Origin: Alphaproteobacteria bacterium
Lineage (GTDB): Bacteria > Pseudomonadota > Alphaproteobacteria > Rhizobiales > Hyphomicrobiaceae
Direction of reading: 5' to 3'
DNA: 8,694 nt
NCBI GenBank assembly: GCA_005888525.1
Contig: VBAB01000217.1
Coordinates: forward strand, 1 to 8,694
A model generated the notes under the pieces. The model ran no database searches and was not told where the DNA came from. It saw only the letters and a program-made list of their open reading frames with translations. The position numbers and the translations under genes were made by a program. Of this stretch, positions 5,364 to 8,694 are shown piece by piece. Position 1 is the stretch's first letter; each line of letters begins with the position of its first letter.

Positions 5364-6488
5364 ATGACAACAAACCTCAAAGACCTCGTACTGGCCGAGG
5401 CGCGCTCTGCAGGCTTCGACGCGGCGCGCGTGACCACGCCCGGTGCTATCGACCCCAGGACCGGCCAACGGCTCGCCGATTTCCTGCAAGAGGGCCGGCA
5501 CGGCGACATGGAATGGATGGCGACGACAGCCGAGCGCCGGCGGCATCCTGTGAGCATGTGGCCCGAGACGCGCTCGATCGTCATGCTGGGCATGAACTAC
5601 GCGCCGGCTGGTGACCCCTTGGCAGTCCTGTCGGAGCCCGGCCGCGGCGCCATCTCCTGCTATGCGCAATGCAAGGACTATCACGACGTGGTTCGCACCG
5701 GCCTCAAGCGCGTGGCCGGCAGCCTTGCGCGCGCCAGCGGCACCGACGTCAAGATTTTCGTCGACACGGCGCCGCTGATGGAAAAGCCGCTGGCCGAGGC
5801 GGCGGGGCTGGGCTGGCAGGGCAAGCACACCAACCTGGTGTCGCGCGAGTTCGGCTCGTGGCTGTTCCTCGGCGCCATTCTCACCGCGGCGGAGCTGGAG
5901 CCGGACGCGCCCGAGGTCGACCATTGCGGCACCTGCAGCCGCTGCCTCGACATCTGCCCGACCAGGGCGTTCCCAGCACCCTATCAGCTCGACGCGCGCC
6001 GCTGCATCGCCTACCTGACGATCGAGCACAAGGGCCACATCCCCCAGGAGTTCCGTGGCGCAATCGGCAACCGCGTGTTCGGCTGCGACGACTGCCTGGC
6101 CGTGTGCCCTTGGAACAAATTCGCCGAGACCGCGCGCCTGACCAAGCTGCAAGCGCTGCCGAGCACGGATTCCCCACCGCTCGCCGAGCTGCTGGCGCTC
6201 GACGATGCCGCCTTCCGCCAACGCTTCGCCGGCACCCCCGTGAAGCGCACCGGGCGCGACCGCGTCGTGCGCAACGCGCTCATCGCCGCCGGCAACTCGG
6301 GCGATACGCGCCTGCTCCCCATTGTCGAACGCCTGCTCGACGATCCCTCCCCGCTGGTGCGGGCCATGGCCGTGTGGGCCCTGCGTCGGCTGGCCGCTCC
6401 GGAGTATTCAGCGCGCCTCGAGGCGCAACGCGCGAGCAGCGAGACGGATGCCGACGTGCGCGCCGAATGGGGTGCGGAGGTCCGCTGA
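5364..6488 (+). CDS. queG: Epoxyqueuosine reductase QueG
   Basis: Cytosolic cobalamin- and iron-sulfur-dependent enzyme reducing epoxyqueuosine to queuosine at position 34 of GUN-anticodon tRNAs, the last step of queuosine synthesis. 374 residues, a usual length. Residues 36-110 contain the N-terminal motifs (FLQEGRHGDMEWM). D134 in IFVDTAPLMEKPLAE matches the catalytic aspartate, followed by GLGWQGKHTNLVS (148-160). Two ferredoxin-type 4Fe-4S motifs follow: C188/C191/C194/C198 (CGTCSRCLDICP), and C241/C244/C248 with C214. A C-terminal HEAT-like repeat covers about 297-345. The ATG at 5364 is preferred over an in-frame TTG at 5358; neither has a clear Shine-Dalgarno, which is notable because a large hairpin ends just upstream. 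It overlaps the next gene by one base, so the two are probably translationally coupled. Confidence 0.96.
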   Translation: MTTNLKDLVLAEARSAGFDAARVTTPGAIDPRTGQRLADFLQEGRHGDMEWMATTAERRRHPVSMWPETRSIVMLGMNYAPAGDPLAVLSEPGRGAISCYAQCKDYHDVVRTGLKRVAGSLARASGTDVKIFVDTAPLMEKPLAEAAGLGWQGKHTNLVSREFGSWLFLGAILTAAELEPDAPEVDHCGTCSRCLDICPTRAFPAPYQLDARRCIAYLTIEHKGHIPQEFRGAIGNRVFGCDDCLAVCPWNKFAETARLTKLQALPSTDSPPLAELLALDDAAFRQRFAGTPVKRTGRDRVVRNALIAAGNSGDTRLLPIVERLLDDPSPLVRAMAVWALRRLAAPEYSARLEAQRASSETDADVRAEWGAEVR

Positions 6489-7339
6489 TGCGGCTGTTCT
6501 GCTTCGGCTTCGGGTACACGGCCGAGGCGCTGGCGCGTCGCCTGAGCGCCCGCACAGCTGCGCTCGCCGGCACCAGGACCAGTCTCGCCGAAGGCGCGCC
6601 ACCGCTGGGTGCCAAGCTCGCCACGTTCCAGGGCGACGGCGCCTCCGCGCAAGTGAGCAACCTGCTGGGCGGCACCACGCACCTGCTCGTCAGCGTCCCG
6701 CCGGACCTCGAAGGCGACGTGGTGCTGCGCCATTTCCATGACGATCTGGCGGCCCTGCCTGAGCTCGCCTGGGTCGGCTACCTGTCCACGGTCGGCGTCT
6801 ACGGCGATTGGCAGGGGCAATGGGTCGACGAGAGGAGCCCGACGCGGCCGACGTCCGAGCGCAGCCTGCGCCGCGTGCAGGCCGAGAAGGCGTGGCTCGC
6901 CTTCGGCAGCGGGAGCGGCCGGCGGGTGGAGATTTTCCGCCTGTCCGGCATCTATGGGCCGGGGCGCAGCGTCATCGACAATCTGAAAGCCGGCACCGCA
7001 CGGCGCGTCGTCAAGCCGGGCCAGGTGTTCAACCGCATCCACGTTGACGACATCGCTCGCGTGCTGGTCGCGGCGATCGACAAGGCCGCGGGCCACAGCG
7101 TCTACAACGTCAGCGACGATGAGCCGGCGCCGCCCCAGGACGTCGTCGCCTATGCCGCGGAGCTGCTGGGTCTGCCCATTCCTCCCGAGATTCCGTTCGA
7201 GCAAGCGGGGATCAAGGGCATGGCGGCGACCTTCTGGGCCGAAAGCAAGCGCGTCAGCAATGCACGCATCAAGGCCGATCTGGGCGTCGAGCTCGCCTAT
7301 CCGACCTACCGCGAGGGCCTGAGCGCGCTTATGTCCTGA
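6488..7339 (+). CDS. Atypical SDR family NAD(P)-binding epimerase/dehydratase-like protein (YeeZ-like)
   Basis: 283 residues, soluble, extended-SDR fold. An N-terminal Rossmann motif FGFGYTAEAL (6-15) resembles the G-x-G-Y-[ST]-A of this alphaproteobacterial group. It also has LVSVPP (67-72), LSTVGVYGDW (99-108), RLSGIYGPGR (151-160) and FNRIHVDDIA (181-190). The classic YxxxK is not intact: K134 is present in RVQAEKAW but the tyrosine position is V130, so it may not be a normal dehydrogenase. The start codon overlaps the queG stop (TGATG) and a GGAGG lies at 6476-6480, seven bases upstream. Adjacency to queG is common in related bacteria from what I know, but a role in tRNA modification is not established. 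Cofactor binding is likely; the reaction is unknown. Confidence 0.86.
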   Translation: MRLFCFGFGYTAEALARRLSARTAALAGTRTSLAEGAPPLGAKLATFQGDGASAQVSNLLGGTTHLLVSVPPDLEGDVVLRHFHDDLAALPELAWVGYLSTVGVYGDWQGQWVDERSPTRPTSERSLRRVQAEKAWLAFGSGSGRRVEIFRLSGIYGPGRSVIDNLKAGTARRVVKPGQVFNRIHVDDIARVLVAAIDKAAGHSVYNVSDDEPAPPQDVVAYAAELLGLPIPPEIPFEQAGIKGMAATFWAESKRVSNARIKADLGVELAYPTYREGLSALMS

Positions 7340-7371
7340 GTCCAGCAACCCCGAGTACTGATGATCCCGCC

Positions 7372-8694
7372 ATGTCCAGCAATCCTTACGAGCAGCACCT
7401 CCACCGCCGCCCCGCCAACTATCAGCCGCTCAGCCCGCTGCCGTTCCTGGCGCGCGCCGCGGCCGTGCACCCGCACCACCCCGCTGTCATCCATGGAGCG
7501 CAGCGCTTTACGTACGCCGAGCTTTACGCGCGCGCACGCCGGCTCGCCTCGGCGCTGACCGCACGCGGCATCGGCGTCGGCGACACCGTCTCGGTCATGC
7601 TCGCCAATACTCCGCCCATGATCGAGGCCCATTATGGGGTGCCGATGACGGGCGGCGTGCTGCACGCGATCAATACGCGGCTCGATGCGGGTATCGTCGC
7701 CTTCCAGCTCGATCATGCCGGTACCAAGGTCGTCATCTGCGACCGCGAGTTTGCACCCGTCATGCGCGATGCCCTGGCGCAAGCCAACGTGAAGCCGCTC
7801 ATTGTCGACTACCAGGACAGCGAGTTTCCGCAGAGCGGGACGCCGCTCTCCGCCCTCGACTACGAGGCCTTCGTCGCCGGCGGCGATGCGGGCTTTGCAT
7901 GGCGCACGCCGCAGGACGAATGGGAGGCGATCGCGCTCAACTACACCTCCGGCACGACAGGCAATCCCAAGGGTGTCGTCTATCACCACCGCGGCGCGCA
8001 CCTGATGTGCTACGCCAACGTGATCCAGGCCTCCCTCGGCAGGCATCCCGTCTACCTGTGGACACTGCCGATGTTCCACTGCAACGGCTGGTGCTTCCCC
8101 TGGACGCTGTCGGTCGTCGCCGGCACGCACGTGTGCCTCCGGTGGGTGCGCGCCAAGGCCGTGTTCGACGCCATCGCCGAGCATAAGGTGACGCACCTGT
8201 GCGGCGCGCCGATCGTCATGTCGACGCTGCTCAATGCCACCACGCAGGAAAAGCGGCCGCTGCCGCACAAGGTCGAGTTCGTGACCGCCGCCGCCCCTCC
8301 GCCCGAGGCCGTGCTGGCGGCCATGGCCAAGGCCGGGTTCAACGTGACGCACGTCTACGGGCTGACAGAGGTGTACGGCCCCGCCGTCGTCAACGAGTGG
8401 CACAGCGAGTGGGATGCGCTCGAGCCTGCCGAGCGCGCGGCCCTCAAGGCGCGCCAGGGCGTGTGCAATCCGGCGCTGGAGGGCCTGGCCGTGATGGACC
8501 CCAAGACCATGACGCCGGTGCCGGCCGACGGCACCACCCTGGGCGAGGTCATGTTCCGCGGCAACATCGTCATGAAGGGCTACCTGAAGAACCCGGCTGC
8601 CACCGACGAGGCGTTCGCGGGCGGCTGGTTCCACTCGGGCGACCTCGGCGTGATGTTCCCGGACGGCTACGTCCAGCTCAAAGACCGCTCCAAG
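7372..8694 (+). CDS. AMP-dependent acyl-CoA synthetase (fatty acid/DmdB-like CoA ligase), partial
   Basis: ANL-superfamily ligase that activates a carboxylic acid as acyl-AMP and then transfers it to CoA. The first 441 codons are visible of about 540-550; the C-terminal swivel domain with the adenylation lysine lies past the right edge. Motifs: P-loop YTSGTTGNPKGVVYHH (191-206), LPMFHCNGWCFPWTLSVVAGTHVCLR (roughly 229-254), VYGLTEVYGP (328-337), and GWFHSGDLG (418-426) with the ATP-ribose aspartate D424, ending in LKDRSK at the hinge. The HCNGWCFPW stretch is typical of the medium-chain fatty acyl, aryl and methylmercaptopropionate (DmdB) ligase branch. The substrate cannot be fixed; medium-chain or branched acids are most likely. 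It starts 32 bases after the SDR gene on the same strand, probably the same transcript, with only a weak ribosome-binding site. Confidence 0.93.
   Translation, partial: MSSNPYEQHLHRRPANYQPLSPLPFLARAAAVHPHHPAVIHGAQRFTYAELYARARRLASALTARGIGVGDTVSVMLANTPPMIEAHYGVPMTGGVLHAINTRLDAGIVAFQLDHAGTKVVICDREFAPVMRDALAQANVKPLIVDYQDSEFPQSGTPLSALDYEAFVAGGDAGFAWRTPQDEWEAIALNYTSGTTGNPKGVVYHHRGAHLMCYANVIQASLGRHPVYLWTLPMFHCNGWCFPWTLSVVAGTHVCLRWVRAKAVFDAIAEHKVTHLCGAPIVMSTLLNATTQEKRPLPHKVEFVTAAAPPPEAVLAAMAKAGFNVTHVYGLTEVYGPAVVNEWHSEWDALEPAERAALKARQGVCNPALEGLAVMDPKTMTPVPADGTTLGEVMFRGNIVMKGYLKNPAATDEAFAGGWFHSGDLGVMFPDGYVQLKDRSK

Noticed and set aside
6011..7348. Minus-strand frame of 445 codons opposite queG and the SDR gene
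   Set aside because: Antisense shadow of two clearly identified genes; no domain signature.

Overview
This is a GC-rich, densely packed stretch of bacterial chromosome. Three features suggest an alphaproteobacterium, probably of the order Hyphomicrobiales (Bradyrhizobium/Rhodopseudomonas/Hyphomicrobium-like): a Bug/TctC-type binding protein, a DUF2189 membrane protein, and queG followed by a small atypical SDR gene. This assignment is an inference from gene content and base composition; there is no rRNA or other marker in the window.

Layout. (1) 1-494, minus: the N-terminal part of a tripartite tricarboxylate (TctC/Bug) binding protein, cut by the window edge. (2) 495-732: a divergent intergenic region with a convincing sigma70-type promoter facing right. 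(3) 733-1734 and 1815-2690, plus: an NMT1/SsuA-like ABC substrate-binding protein and a PuuE-like polysaccharide-deacetylase-family hydrolase, separated by a perfect 8-bp hairpin. They look like a small uptake-plus-hydrolysis transcription unit. (4) 2722-4071, minus, convergent with the hydrolase: a DUF2189 membrane protein fused in frame to an NTF2/SnoaL-like domain. (5) 4255-5064, minus: uppP, the undecaprenyl-diphosphate phosphatase of cell-wall lipid-carrier recycling. (6) 5065-5363: a divergent spacer that is largely repeats. It holds three variants of a 7-nt purine-rich unit (GTGAGTR, GGGARTR, GGCARTR), arranged as two large inverted repeats. (7) 5364-6488, 6488-7339 and 7372 to the window end, plus: queG (epoxyqueuosine reductase, last step of tRNA queuosine synthesis), an overlapping atypical SDR gene, and an AMP-dependent acyl-CoA synthetase cut by the right edge.

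Most of the window is ordinary housekeeping and transport content. The parts most worth a second look are the heptamer palindromes between uppP and queG, whose unit spelling is uniform within each block but differs between blocks; the DUF2189-SnoaL fusion; and the pairing of an ABC binding protein with a PuuE-like hydrolase, with no permease or ATPase gene visible. I found no tRNA, rRNA, CRISPR array, insertion sequence or phage gene. I do not see a clear undescribed defence or mobile system.
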